Of a stretch of DNA of 64,000 nt, positions 11,962 to 24,443 are shown piece by piece. A program made the translations under genes and the position numbers. Where the stretch lies: NCBI GenBank assembly GCA_030765065.1, contig CM060990.1, forward strand, positions 415,161,198-415,225,197, written 5' to 3'. The first letter of the stretch is position 1; each line of letters opens with the position of its first letter. The DNA comes from Deroplatys truncata (Eukaryota > Arthropoda > Insecta > Mantodea > Mantidae). Below the pieces are notes generated by a model. That model worked only from the letters and a program-made list of their open reading frames with translations, did no database searches and was not told the DNA's origin.

Positions 11962-13326
11962 GCGTATATAAGAAGCTATTAAATTCACAACGAAGTAAAT
12001 AAAAGGACAAGTATGTCAGAAACACTTAACTTCTCAAATAATGCAAATTTAAAAAGTAAATCTTGTGCCGGTAGAGCTCACACGCGGCCTAGGCCTGTCA
12101 AATCGAATGCAGGGCTCACGGACACTTACGCACGGCAGAAGTGGACGATTATCCAACATCTTCGGAGAGGTAACGTGGCCAGCATCACACGTCCCCCAGC
12201 CGAAACGTAGGCTGACGAGGCCAGGACCGCTGCCTATCGCAGCTCCTGGCTTTCCTCGGTGGGCATCTGTCCTCAACCCGGGAGGTGATCGAACCGCCTT
12301 CCAATGGAGGGGATCGAATCTGAACGCATTCTATAGTCGGGAACCAGACCTCCGCGCTCTAGCTCACAGCACCAAGACTCGCCTTTCTACTTCATTATAT
12401 TTTCAGTCAAACATACCCTCATCCTTTGTTGTATCCACTGATGAGATGAAGGTGAGGTCATTTTCACTTTGACAAAGGTAAATATTTTGATTATTTCTTT
12501 AGTTAACAATACGAAATCGACCCATCTTTCCATTTATTCCATTACTTCAATGTAAATTTGCAGTACCTGTTAAGAGTTGATAATTAATTATCTTAAATAG
12601 AGAGCATAGAATTCCGTGAACCTGATCCGACGAAAACATGTTTTCATGAAAAAATGTTTCACTTTTGTGCTTCATATTGTACAGAACTGAGGACTAGCAA
12701 CATTGAAGTAGGCTGGTCAGGAGGATATGCTTATTACTTTTGCTGAAAATAAGAAGCTAATCCTACAGAGTGTTGCAAATAATTTGTAGATTATATGCAT
12801 TTGTGCTAATGTTCCGTAGCCTTTTAAGTAAGTTTGCTTGCATTACGGCTATGCTTCTTAGCATTAAAGTATGTGATCAGCATTGTCATTATTGTTCATA
12901 TTGAATTTATATAATAATATGTTCATCAATACATTCATTCCTTCAAATGATCACAGTTTTCATACTTGATTTATTAAAAGAAGTTCTGTAGCAGTAGTAT
13001 TATCATAATTCCTATTTCTTTAAAGTACTTTTTCCTTAGCTAAAAAAATATGCCTATTTGTTTTCTATTGGCTTCAATTCACTTTGAATAGTCAGACATC
13101 TAAGCTTTCAGGAATGAAGAGACAGTGTGGTGCAATTTGTCTTCTGAAATTCCAAAGCCACAATCCAGATGGTAATCAAGTTAAGCTCATTGCCTGGGTA
13201 AATAATTTTGCACTTTTTATATTACAAAGCTGTCATAATTATTCGAATTTTGAAACTAATCGTCTTGCAGAGTTGCTGAATAGCTTTTAGTGGTTAACAT
13301 AGTGTGAACCTACTATAGGATTAATT
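11962..13326. other. No confirmed feature
   Basis: A GC-rich segment at 12060-12370 gives open frames on both strands with no recognisable domain. A 68-codon frame at 13084-13290 includes a possible exon-like piece ending at a GTAAAT donor (about 13199), but I recognise no protein. Confidence 0.35.
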
Positions 13327-14347
13327 GTGATAATATATACTAACGACATTACTCTTGGACGTATCGTGGGTATATGGGAGGTTGGTCGCACTGTTACAGC
13401 AATTGCAACGGCAGTGCATAAACGTATAGCAAAACACTGGATAAGGAAATGTCGGGAAAATGGGGAAAACGGTCTACATACTCGTCAGAGAGCCGGAACT
13501 CCCCGTAAAACATCCGCAGATGATGATATTCATTTACTAAATGCAAACAGAGAGAAACCGTTCCGACCGGCGACTGTGTTACGGCGAGATTTGCAGTTAA
13601 ACTGCGAAAACACCACTGTGAGAAGGCGCCTCCCTGAAGGAGGAATTCGGCATAGAAAGGCAGCTAAGAAAGTAAATATGACAGAATACCATCGGGAATG
13701 CCGCATAGGCTTCGTACTTGAGTTTCTTAGCAAATCTGATAGCTTCTGGGAAACTAGTATTTTCCGACGAGAAAGATTTCTCATGTGAAGAGGACGGAAG
13801 ACTTTCATTGTGGCGACCAGACAACACGCGATATGCTCCAGAGCACGTTCTAGCCAAGAACAAGAGCGCTCGATTAAGTGTGGCTGTGTGGGGTTGGATG
13901 ACATCTGTTGGAGTCGGGGAAATGCATCAAGTTTCACACAGAATGAATTTTGTGGAGTGCACTCAAGTCCCTCAACACTGTATGCTCCCTAGCGTGCGCG
14001 TAGTTTATTCCGAAGAGGAGATGACTGATATTAGTTTTGTACAGGATAATAGCAGTGTCCACACTGCCCGAAACACAAGAGGTTGGTTACAGGCTCATCC
14101 TTATATATTAGCTGTAAATTGGCCATCCAAAAGGCTCGATATAAATCCCATTGAGCAAGTATGGGCAATAATAATAAGGGAATGGGATCCTAGGCCAGAG
14201 CGGAGTAAAGAGTCCCTTTTACAGCACGTGCCGGAAGTGTGGGAGAGTGTCAGGAGAATACCTGCTATTTGTGCGTCCCTTGTCAACTCTATGAACAGAA
14301 GGGTAAATGCGGCCATTGATAATAACGGATGGTGGACGCAATACTAA
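13327..14347 (+). pseudogene. Tc1/mariner-superfamily transposase, DD35E type, one frameshift
   Basis: This is a near-complete Tc1-like transposase of about 340 residues. The N-terminal part (13327-13752) has the helix-turn-helix region GRIVGIWEVGRTVTAIATAV and a second basic helix block with RRRLPEGGIRHRKAAKK. The catalytic part continues in the next frame from about 13753. The three catalytic residues are Asp in FSDEK (13766-13768), Asp in FVQDNS (14045-14047) and Glu in INPIEQVW (14153-14155). Exactly 35 residues separate the last two, so it is DD35E rather than the DD34E of classical Tc1. It ends at TAA 14345. The only clear lesion is the frameshift near 13753. I could not see inverted terminal repeats. 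Such an enzyme would cut and paste the element at TA sites. Confidence 0.88.
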
Positions 14348-14389
14348 TGCAAACAAAAGCTGCAAGTGATTCAGTGATAGATATTTAGA

Positions 14390-14434
14390 ACCACACACCC
14401 GCACGCACACGCACACGCACACGCACACACACAA
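14390..14434. repeat. (CA)n / GCACAC microsatellite
   Basis: Alternating CA with regularly interspersed G (GCACAC units), about 45 bp, just after the DD35E transposase. Confidence 0.93.
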
Positions 14435-15375
14435 AACTTGCCATATATGTATGCTAAAGAGGAAAACTTGTTATATTATATAGGTGCTTAAAAACCTAAT
14501 TGAAATCAAGTGGAAACAACAGTATTGAGTATAACTAGAGAAATATATGTTTGTATATAAGGATTTATGATTTATGTGATATATTTGTGAGAATAAGGAT
14601 CTCCATGATTAAATAAATTACTCTTTTGTTACAATTGAATGATCATGTTTAGAAACTAGAGATAAATATGTATATGGTTTACATGAATGTGATGTACATA
14701 TTGTAGCAATAAAATTGGGTGACAGCTTTGCCTATAATTCTGTTGTATTCCTAAGATCAGCAGTATGTTAGTAAAGGTATATTAACAATCATAGTTTAAA
14801 TTAGAGGGAAAACGTGCTACTTTATTTATTTATTATTTAGTTATATTAGGTTCTATGCAGCAACAAGCATTGATATTACTGTAAGAATACAGTTCTGTTT
14901 ACTTTTTTCTTATAAAGTATTGTCTTGTTATGTATTTAACAAAAATCATTCAAGCTTTAATTTTAACCCCCTGAAAATCTTCTCACACTGCAGATTCTAT
15001 ATTTCGCTAACCTGGGTGCTCATTAAGCTTTCCCCTCAACTTTTAACCCCTTGAAAGGCGTGTCCTGCACCAGACGATAAGGTATGGCTACCAAACACAA
15101 TAGGAGGTCTGTATGACAAATTGAATGCACTCACTCTACTTCTTTCTCTTTTAGCCAATACTATCGAGAGCGTAAACGTATATTTCGTTACTACGCCATT
15201 CTGTAAACTTTGTTGTGGTTATTGGTGTAACTGTTTAGCAGAAAGAGTTGTGCACCCTTGCACCGTGGCCCAAAGCAGCCAATGAACTGGCCATGGCTTC
15301 GCAAGGCCACGTACAACGATAAATAATGTAACATAAACTCGAGGCCCAGCGAAATTTTATTTGGCGCTCTTTGTA
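14435..15375. other. No feature recognised
   Basis: AT-rich sequence. I see no coding blocks. Part may be the 3' flank of the DD35E element. Confidence 0.4.
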
Positions 15376-16070
15376 CTACAATATTAAGAGATGTCTGTAA
15401 TTGTGAGCAGCAATATCTAGTTCGTAGTGGATGGTAAATGTGGCAATATCCTCAGCGTGCATGGCGATGTTGACATGTGGTAAAAGAGGTATGTCATAGG
15501 TGAAGACATTGAGCAGCACAGATGCTGTAATGGAACCTCGAGGCACTCCAGACATGAGTGACCGCACAGAGACCAGATTAGGACCTATCCGTACTCGAAA
15601 AGTACGACGTGAGAGAAAGCTAGCAATCACATGATGTTCCGGCAACCCAATGCTTCAAAGTTTGTAGAGCAGACCGGCGTGTCACACGCGATCAAAGGCC
15701 TATTTGAAGTCCGGAAATGCCGCGACCGTGTGTTGTTTAAGCTATAAACTGCGAGCAATCGCTTGAATGAATCGCAGAATATGAGGGTTGTAGAGTGGTT
15801 TCTGCGAAATCCAAATAGTTGTGGTGAGATCACTGCGTTGTTCATTAGAAATTTGCTTAATCGTTTGTGCATGACTTTTTCAAAAAGCTTGGCAAGTGTA
15901 GCCAATAGGTTAATAGGACGATAACTAGGGAGCGAAGAAGGCGATAATGCAGGTTTAGAAAGAACGATAATCACAGCATGTTTCCATGATAATACAAAAT
16001 ATCCAAGCGTAAGCAGCATTAAATATGGAGGTCAAGTAGGCCGGAGCCTTAGCCGTAAGGTGTTATAAAA
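15376..16070 (-). pseudogene. Jockey LINE reverse-transcriptase fragment
   Basis: On the minus strand, from 16070 downwards, the sequence reads WKHAVIIVLSKPALSPSSL, SYRPINLLATLAKLFEKVMH, FGFRRNHSTT, then after a frame change LPEHHVIASFLSRRTFRVRI and VSVRSLMSGVPRGSI. These are palm and fingers motifs of a Jockey-group reverse transcriptase. The catalytic YADD box is degraded to HAED near 15460, and stops and frameshifts break the frame. No endonuclease or RNase H is attached, so this is a truncated internal fragment. It is the only LINE piece in the window on the sense strand of the troponin C gene. Confidence 0.85.
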
Positions 16071-16238
16071 GAATATTTTAATAAGAATGGACAGAGTTTG
16101 CACCTTGTGATCCAACAGTGCATTTGACATTGATAAGACAGTGCAACATTTAATTCTATCTGAGCTTACAAATGTATTACCTATAGCTGTGGACCAACTA
16201 TTTTGGATTCTTGTTGGAAAGCTTACTAAACTCGTTGC

Positions 16239-19120
16239 AAAACTCGTCTTATCCAAAAATTAAAAAAATTCAGTTAGACATGGGATTCAATACTTCTTGC
16301 AGTTCTCTACGAACTGGTGACTTTAGGTTTGAACAAAATTCATCTAATACTCCTTCAAGAGAGCCCATAAAACTGCTGTTCAATGCAATACTCTAATCCA
16401 TCTTACAATTCAGAGTAAAGCTTGCCTTATCCAATATTTGTTCCAATTACAATTGTGCTGTGTGAAGAGTAAAGCTCGCCTTATTCAGCAGTAAGAAATA
16501 TAACAGTTTCGCTTCTCTGTGTCCCTACATTGGCAGTCCTGTGTGATTTCAACTGTTTTAGTATAGTTTTGACTAGTCTAAGGTGCAGACGTGTTATTTT
16601 GGAGTCCTCTGATATCTCGAAGTTGGTGGAAAGGGTAGAACTAGGAAACGGGCATCCAGTGAATCGAAACGTGAAACAGAGAAGAGGGAAAGGTATGTAT
16701 GATCGAATTACAATTAAGTAGTATTGTCTTGTTGACAAATATGACTCATATAGGAATAAGCAGGTTTGTTTACAATACAGTCTCAATTGTTAAAGGCATT
16801 CAGCAAGCCTCGGCCCACGCTTGCCTGCCTGCAACAAAAAACAGCAAGTCATTTCTATGCAGTAACATGACATAAAAGGACATAAGGAAATTCCGCGAAG
16901 CCTTCTACAGCTGCAGTTCTAAAATTAAACGAGACTGCATTATAATGACTTACTGTTCAACTGACATACCTAAACAGCAGTGTGCAGTCAAAGAGGATTT
17001 TCGGAACGCTTTTACAACGCAGTATTGCGTGAAACGTGTACAAGATCTGCCAGTTCAGGTGTGTCAGAAAACTTTTCTGGGCATTTTGCAAATATTAAAA
17101 GACAGAGTACAAAAGACACCTTGAAATTGGAGTGGCGCCAAATGAAATCCGAGATGGAGACAGGGTGTCACAAAACATAGTTATAAAAAGAGAATCTGTA
17201 ATTAAATTCATACAGAAGTTTAAAGTACTTGACGTCCATTATTGTAGGAGTAAAACATTAACACGGCAATACTTACCAAGGGAATTAAGCTTTAATAAAA
17301 TGAGGCGTATGTATAATGCAGAAGCATCTAATTCATTGAAAGTGTCTAAGAGTTCCTTTTGTAATATTTTAATGCGAAATTTAATATAGGCTTCAAAAGC
17401 CCTGTTTCTGATGTATGCTCACTTTGTCTTTCTTATGATGAGAAAATAAAATTGTAAACAGATAAAACTAAACGTTCTGATTTGCTGATAGCTAAACGAA
17501 TGCATACGCTTAGAGCTAAGGCATATTTTGATCTTCTGAAAGAAGATAATAAAGTAGCAACATTTTCATTTGACTGTCAGAAAAATATGGTACTGTCAAA
17601 AATACAGGATCAGCAGCATACTACAGCAGGCACTTATACAAGTATAGCTTTTCCATTGTGCAGGATTCATCCAAGACAACACTGACAAATCAGAATGTTT
17701 GTAATTCTGTTTGTACAGAAAATGAACGTCCCAAAGTTGAAATAAAATTGTGTCAGCAGTATACGGTCAACTGTGCAAATCCGATTTTTCTGGAGTTAAG
17801 AAAGTAAGGCTATTTGCAGATGCCTGCTGTGGAAAAAATAAAAACACCAGTATGATAGGCATGTATAATAAATGGCCTGCTGTTCAAGCACTACGGAACG
17901 TGCAGGTAATATAAATGATCTTTCCTATTCCTGGCCATTTACTCATCCCTGCAGATTGTGTTTTCGGGCAAATAGAGAAAGAAATAAGAATGAGAAGCAC
18001 TAACAGTAGTCTCAAGAATGTTTTGAAATCTATAAAAATCATGGAAAGGTAATCAGCCTAGGAGCAAGTGTGTTTGTACAAGATTGGAAGTATGCTGCAA
18101 AGGAATATTGAAATCACTAGGATCCTGGCATTTTAAATTTAAGGCATCTAAGCATATTATTTTACAACGTTCTACCTCAGGCAAAGTTCTAGTTAGACGT
18201 AAGGCAAATTATCGGCCCGATTTGTGTGTTAGCAAGACCATTCTGAAGCGAGGCAAAACCTTAGAAATGCATACTGCAAGGCATTTAGATGTAGGTGTAA
18301 AAGTAAAGGAGGGACGAGAAGACCCTATAGAGTTTAATATATAAAATAATTAATTAAGTTAAAAATGAATTTTTTGTTATTGTGAAATATATTTAAAGTT
18401 AAAAGTTAAAGATGTGAAAGTTTATTAAAAAACATTTGGTGTTAAATGGGAGGAAAATGTAAGCCTGTATTTTAGAAGAATTTAATATCTAAAAGCAATA
18501 TTGCCAATGACGATAAAGAAGTAGATGCTGTTTGTGAGAGTTTCTTGGATAGTGAGGAAGGACAACTTAGAATTTGATATGTTTGTTTTTGAACATTGGT
18601 TATTAGTATTACAGTTTAGACATATGTAAATTTTACAAGTCATAAGATGTATGTGATATGAAAACTCGTCAATTTTAGTGAGCAAACTCTGAAACGAGTG
18701 CTTCATTGATATGCTTATGCGAAATGGGTGAAAAATTGTGAAAATTTAGTTTTTTGAATGAAAATGAAATCAGAAATGGTTATAATTGTACAAATATTGC
18801 AATAAGTCATTTATTAACATTGTCAAACACAAATATTAAGAAGTAAATCCGAAAACGTTTGCACTTAATTGTAATTTAGTATTGTGTTTCCACCAAATCT
18901 CTCCAAATCCACTACCGTTGTGTGGAAAACTCGCCTTATCCAAAGTTAAATTTTGATTTACCGCCGTATTATTTCAGACTAATTTTCAAGAGAATACAAG
19001 CATCTTTAAGGGTCTAGTCCGAACATTATAACATTGATAATTTTAAGGTTCTGCTGTTTGCCTAATATTAGTTTTCTACATTTTCTGAAAACCTGCTTTA
19101 CCTGAATATGGCGAGTTTTG
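16239..19120 (+). mobile_element. Decayed DNA element with repeated end motifs
   Basis: A motif close to AAAACTCGCCTTATCCAA occurs at 16239-16257, 16416-16434, 16470-16488 and 18925-18943, and in inverted form at 19103-19120. These bracket a decayed coding region at 16.98-18.34 kb, which suggests terminal and subterminal repeats of a DNA transposon of about 2.9 kb. Exact ends and target duplication are not resolved. Confidence 0.5.
16980..18344 (+). pseudogene. Decayed multi-copy arthropod protein of unknown function
   Basis: Readable blocks, in changing plus-strand frames, are SFDCQKNMVLSKIQDQ (17567-17615), RLFADACCGKNKNTSMIGMY (about 17808-17870), IFPIPGHLLIPADCVFGQIE (about 17922-17980) and a tail GSWHFKFKASKHII (18133-18175). 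I associate this order with a large repeated arthropod family whose spacing of Asp and other motifs resembles an RNase-H-fold (DDE-like) enzyme, possibly the family catalogued as DUF7869; that name is from memory. The motif repeats at both ends fit a transposon-borne gene. Numerous stops and frameshifts mean it is not functional. No biochemical role is known to me. Confidence 0.5.
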
Positions 19121-19260
19121 TACTTGACGGCATCATATGTTTCATGTGGTATATTGCAAATAAATAGCCAAGCTGTTGCCTTCGAAGACTGGATGTAAAA
19201 TGATCAATTTTTATATCACCACATACATTAATTTGTTAAATGTTAGTTAGATTCCCAATG

Positions 19261-19430
19261 CATGCCATGGTTTGCCTTTGGAGCTTCCCTGCTGTTTGGT
19301 GCTCTTTCTGGCGCAGTAGTTGCTTTCATCACAGCTACTAATTGAATGCCACAACCGAGGTTTGAAACATAGGTCTTCAGCGTTCGGTGCCACTGCTCTC
19401 ACCAACTAAGCTACCATGGCAACCTACAGC
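19261..19430 (-). mobile_element. tRNA-headed SINE, family C
   Basis: On the minus strand GCCATGGTAGCTTAGTTGGT (box A region) is followed by CCTATGTTTCAAACCTCGG (box B region), then a short unrelated body. The head lies at 19352-19425. Confidence 0.6.
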
Positions 19431-22033
19431 CATCTTAAGTACCCGAACTTTGCAAGCGGTTGTAAACCTGTACTAAAACGAAAAAAATTGTAAATAAAGT
19501 TACTACTTTTGAGATATATCAGGAATGAAAGAAAATTAATGAATAGTAGTTGTCGTGTGGTGAGGACCAGAAAATTACATAATAAGGATGTGAAAAAGCG
19601 AGAAGAGCATAAATCTACCGAGGTACGACTTCGTTTCGGAGGAAGGAAAAAGATGTTATGAACCTTCGGTTTCGAAAGTATAAATCAGCAGAAGGGATTC
19701 TGAACTTGAATCAACATCTACTATTTCCCAGCTTCGCCTGCATTTACCAAAGTTATTTTCAGTAGCCTTCAGGACAGGCGTCTCAAGGTGTATGGACTCA
19801 AATAGCAACAGTTGCATTACAAGGCTTGGAAGTAAGGTCCTCTGAGAAATAAGGTATCAAAGTTAATAAACGGAAGATCTCGAGAGAAATTAAGAAGATT
19901 ACAGATAAAAAGACGGTTACAAGCTTATTCGGGGCCTTTGTTTTAATAACCGTAAACATAAGCTGCTAACGTAGGATAAAATAGCGATCAATGACATTAA
20001 CTTCTGCAGGAAGGTGAATCTGTAACTCTATTAGAAGAACCACATTAAACATATAGATGGACAATTTGTTTCCCTTCCTTCTGCACATGGACGCAGATTA
20101 CAAGGACAGCTTCTACTTTTACAAGAAAGAAATTTTTATGCCTGTATCACAACTAGCAGCGCTTGGTTGTGACAGTATCCCTATAAAAACGGAAGGTAAG
20201 GACGGAGTGATGATGTGGATAAGAAAGAAATTAAGATGCTAATCCCAAAATTAAATTTATGCGAATAAACTCCTACTTCACCATCCAACGAACCGTTTTG
20301 CTGGTAATAGAATAGGTCCAGGATCATCTGCATAATCTGTAAGATAAGTGCTGTTTGGGAAATAATATATGCGACATATTTTCAGGTAATAAAAGCATCT
20401 TGGCTCAACGCATGCAACACGGAATAAGTTCTTAATCTTAGCATGGATCAGAAACTTGTTCTCCAAATTTGTCCAGCTGTTCATTGTCCTTCAGACATTG
20501 AAAGGAAGACACCGGAGCTATTTGTGCAACAATCGCTGGCTTGCAGGATTATTTGCGTCTATGCATGCTTCAAAAAATATAGTATACTAGGTTTAAAATG
20601 CATTAAAGTATACTATCCACTCCGGTTTATCTTCACACAAGTTCCATCCTGTTGTGAAACAGGGCGGACATCCGTGACGCCTAAACCAACTGTCCTGTCC
20701 CATCCTTCTAAATAAACAAGAATGGTGTTGATTCCGTTATCAGTGGAAATTCCACTTCTATTCTGAATACTTAATAATCGCTATGAATGCGGAAAGAGAA
20801 GGAACACCCTTATCAGTGGTTGGAAGAAACTCAAAGAAGCTCGGGTAGTACCTACAATTGGTGCTGTAAGAATCTCAGATACATTAATTACATTTGAAGA
20901 TGATGATTATTTTGCAATAATATTACTGGTAAGCTATAAATTTCACTGAGCCACCCCTAACTACATATTTGAACGATAGAAATATAGAGCAAAATATAAA
21001 ATTCCAGGGACAGAATTTACGGATCTACATTGTCAAATACACACTTTTGAAAGTCGTGTTGGATTTGTGAGTGATGAAGCTAAGTCATTTTGTGGGCAAG
21101 ATGTTGGAGATCATTACATTTGGGCTAGTTTCGGATCAATGAAGAAGTTCCATGGGTCGTAAAATTCTATGTCGCGTTAAAGTTCAATTTGACAACAATA
21201 TGCTATAAAGCCTGCGTAGAAAGGTAGCTTTAAATGTATTACATTTTCATAGAGAACCATGCTTGTTTTTCTGAGTGTGAACAGAAATAAATAAGTGAAG
21301 ACTCTACAGTAAACGTAGCTTCCAAAACCGTGCAAGAAGCCTCAAGAGAGCTTAGGGCTGACACAAAATACAAGATTGTGTCGAATTTTGGTGGTCTTTA
21401 TTTTGCCATGAATGACAACTTTTCAAAACTAGCCATCTTCATTTTTGGGAAGCAAGATGATTTTAGATAAGCCCTATTGTATCCAGAACCTTCGCTCAGT
21501 TTGTATGACGAATATTTAGTGACATTTCGTTTAGCATCCTATAACTCAGTTGCTTTAGTATTTATATATGTAACTCAGCGGTTTGCCGTTAATGCAACCG
21601 GTGATACCGGTGATAACACCGAAAAAACTAATGTAAATTTTTCCTTATTATGCAACTTCAACTAGTTAAAGATTAAAAGTATGAATAGCGTTGCTTTAAT
21701 GTTGTCACACAACATACAGTTAATCTAGGGAGCAACTCGCTGATGTAAAGAAAAGCCGCTTTACCACCCAGTTCGACCAAAAACATAGCTTACGCTAAAT
21801 GTTTGCTACACCCTGACACTGATTCAGCTGCAGTATACAAAAACCATGTTACGGTTTACAGCTACCGGTACAGTTCCTTTTCCTTCTTACGATGTAATAC
21901 TCTAGCTTAATTTTGTATTTGCAAATGTAGATAGTTTCGGGTAAAAAAGGAGTGAAATGTCAGTCTTCCACAGTTCTGGAGTTAATATAGAGTTCGTCAA
22001 CAACACACGTATGTGTGTATATGCGCATATATA
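19431..22033. other. Unannotated sequence with coding-like remnants
   Basis: Open plus-strand pieces at 20057-20242 (LHMDADYKDSFYFYKKEIF) and 20990-21160 (FESRVGFVSDEAKSFCGQ, GDHYIWASFGSMKKFHGS) look like decayed protein coding rather than random sequence, but I do not recognise the family. The rest is AT-rich. The last 30 bases before 22034 are a TG/TA-rich low-complexity tract. Confidence 0.3.
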
Positions 22034-22657
22034 TATACCAGGTGAGTCAGCTGTGCCTATCTATTTTTGAATTTATGCAACGTGCTAAGCGACATATCTG
22101 ACTTACGCCTTTCTTGAATGCCTTCTAATGGATGATTTGCATAACACTTTATAGAAGAGGGATATATAACTCAGTTCATAAGTGTTTTACGGGACAGAAT
22201 GCAATCGCTATGTACGTCGATACAAAAAAACATCCCACCCTGATACTAGGAGCTGCAGTAGCACTTTTAGCCATTTTACAAACTTTTATTTAGCAAACAT
22301 TCATGTACACCTTTGAAAACGCCCCTGAAGAAACAACCTATCACATGCATCGGTTGGCAAAACCATTTGAAAACATAATGGCATATCTACGCAGTGCGAC
22401 CAATTGGATTTAAACCGTTAGTCAATGTACAGCCTTGTCAAAAATGCTAAGTATTAGGTAGATAATTTCTCTTATTTCACAACCTGTGGCGCATTTCTAT
22501 CACACAGTAATTGTAATGATTGATGGGGTTTATTTGTTTAAATTAAGACTACCAAACCGAGCTCAAAACACTGTATGACGCTGCAAAAAGCGTGTAAAGA
22601 TTCGAGGTGGGGTCCAGTTCTGCGATTACTATTTCGTGTAGGAACCTCAATTCGCAA

Positions 22658-22735
22658 GGTAGCATTGGCCGAATGATTTTATCGTGGTTGCTTTAACACT
22701 GTATCACTTCAGTTGGGGTTCAAATCCTTCGGGTT
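22658..22735 (+). other. tRNA-like module near the left end of DD41D unit A
   Basis: A box-A-like segment (GGCCGAATGATTTTATCG) and box-B-like GGTTCAAATCC are about 50 bp apart, resembling a degenerate class II (Ser/Leu-type) tRNA. The same module is at 53387-53462 in the second element and inverted at 25515-25592 in unit B. Confidence 0.5.
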
Positions 22736-23069
22736 AAGTTAAAACACCTTATTACCTTTTGTTTATCTCTCTCGGCTTATAATTCGATACTGTGATATAA
22801 ATAAAAATTTTATAACATTATAAGCGTATACAAAATAGAATAATCCCCATGTTTCCCACCGGTGGCAGGTGGAAAATTTGTATTTCGTAGTAGGTGTTTT
22901 TTTGTGGTTAGTATTAGCGTGACCAGCTCAACCAACTTTAAAACACTTCACACATGCAAAGTGGCTTTAGCTATTTCGCCTGCGTCTATGCTTCGCGTGA
23001 ATAAATAAGTCTCTCTCCATTATCTTCCCAGTATCTGAAACCTTTCTACGAGAAACGGCTGCTGTCATA

Positions 23070-24162
23070 ATGTATACAAACGACGAGTATGTAGACATGC
23101 TGTTGATCTATGGAGAAACAAGGTTTAATGCCCTGTCAGCAAAGCGCCTGTATGAAGAATGGTTTCCAGGAAGGAGGACACTTTTCGAAGGGTTGAAAGA
23201 CGCTTTCGTGAAACAGGATACTTTGGAAGAGCACCACCTGCTTGCGGAGCTCCAGTAACCTCTGGAGGCAATGAAGAAGCTGTGCAAAAGGCAATAGAAA
23301 ACAATCCACATACCAGTTCAAGGGCAGACGATCTGTACATAAGTCAGTCCTCAGTGATGCGCATATTTCACCGTAATAAATATCATCCGTACCATCTACA
23401 ACTACACGAGGCTCTGCATGGATAAGACTTTCAAGCGAGAGTGATATATGCAAAATGGCTACAGCAACGAGCCCAAATGGATGCAGAGTTTTTAGGAACT
23501 TTTCTCTTCAGTGATGAAGACACATTCCAGAATAACGCAACTGTTAGCCGCCATAATATGCACTACCGGAGTATAGGCAATCCTCACTGGATGAGAGAAC
23601 TGCACTCCATGTACAGTGGAGTATCAATATCTGGTGCGGAATATTAGCAGGCCAGCTAATTGGACCATACTTTTTGAAGGTAACCTCCAGGACCACGGTA
23701 CCTTGCATTTCTGCAAGAAGAATTGTCATTGCTCCTAGAAGATGTGCCAGTGGTGAAACGAACAGGAATGTGGTTCCAGCAAGATGGAGCTCCTGCGCAC
23801 TGGTTGCTGACTGTAAGGAATCACTTACATAGAACATATCCGCAAAAATGGATTGGCTGACGGGCCCAATCGCATGGCCACCTAGATCACCTGATCTCAA
23901 CCCAATTGATTTCTTTCTGTGGGATCATTTAAAGGAACGGATCTATGCTCAAAAGCCACAAAACCCAAATCATCTACGTGAAGAATGCAGGCAGATTACA
24001 CTGCGCATGTTACAGCATGCAAGAAGGTCTCTCGTTCAACGTACACAAATGTGCATTGATGATGTTGGTCGTCATTTGGAAATGACGAAATCCACGCTGT
24101 TTAACAATTTATTATACTGTTTACACGTGTACTTAGCACATTTACAACTCCTTTGTGAATAG
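23070..24162 (+). pseudogene. DD41D mariner-like transposase, unit A
   Basis: The frame opens at ATG 23070 with YTNDEYVDMLLIYGETRFNA, an N-terminal helix-turn-helix found in insect transposases (DUF4817 by my recollection), and continues in a second frame with VERRFRETGYFG. Catalytic blocks are FLFSDEDTF (about 23497-23525), FQQDGAPAHW (Asp at 23783-23785) and SPDLNPIDFFLW (Asp at 23908-23910). The last two Asp codons are 125 bases apart. Allowing one lost base gives 41 intervening residues, which agrees with the uninterrupted count in the copy at 53.8 kb. At least three frameshifts and several stops make it dead. The family moves by cut-and-paste into TA-containing sites. Confidence 0.82.
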
Positions 24163-24443
24163 AAGAAGTGAAACATAAGGTTTAAACATGCAACAAAAAC
24201 TGTTAGATTTAATATCGTCGATATGCGCTCAAAAGAATGAAAGCTAACTACGTAACGCGATTTGCAACACCAGATACGGTACAGATTATTAGGGTAAACA
24301 TGATACACAATTATCTGAATGTAATTCTTATGTCTTTGGCTCGCAGGAGAGCAAGTAATAAAAATAAAGAAATTAGTACACTAAAATACAGAAAATAAAC
24401 ACAAGGAGATGGAAAAAAAAGAACCAAAACGATTTTGTTTGTA

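Noticed and set aside
12010-12472. Long frames on both strands in a GC-rich patch
   Set aside because: The two strands mirror one another because of GC-rich composition. No protein family recognised.
13084-13290. Possible host exon just before the DD35E transposase, suggesting a fusion gene
   Set aside because: No recognisable protein, and a stop ends the frame before the transposase. The transposase itself is frameshifted.
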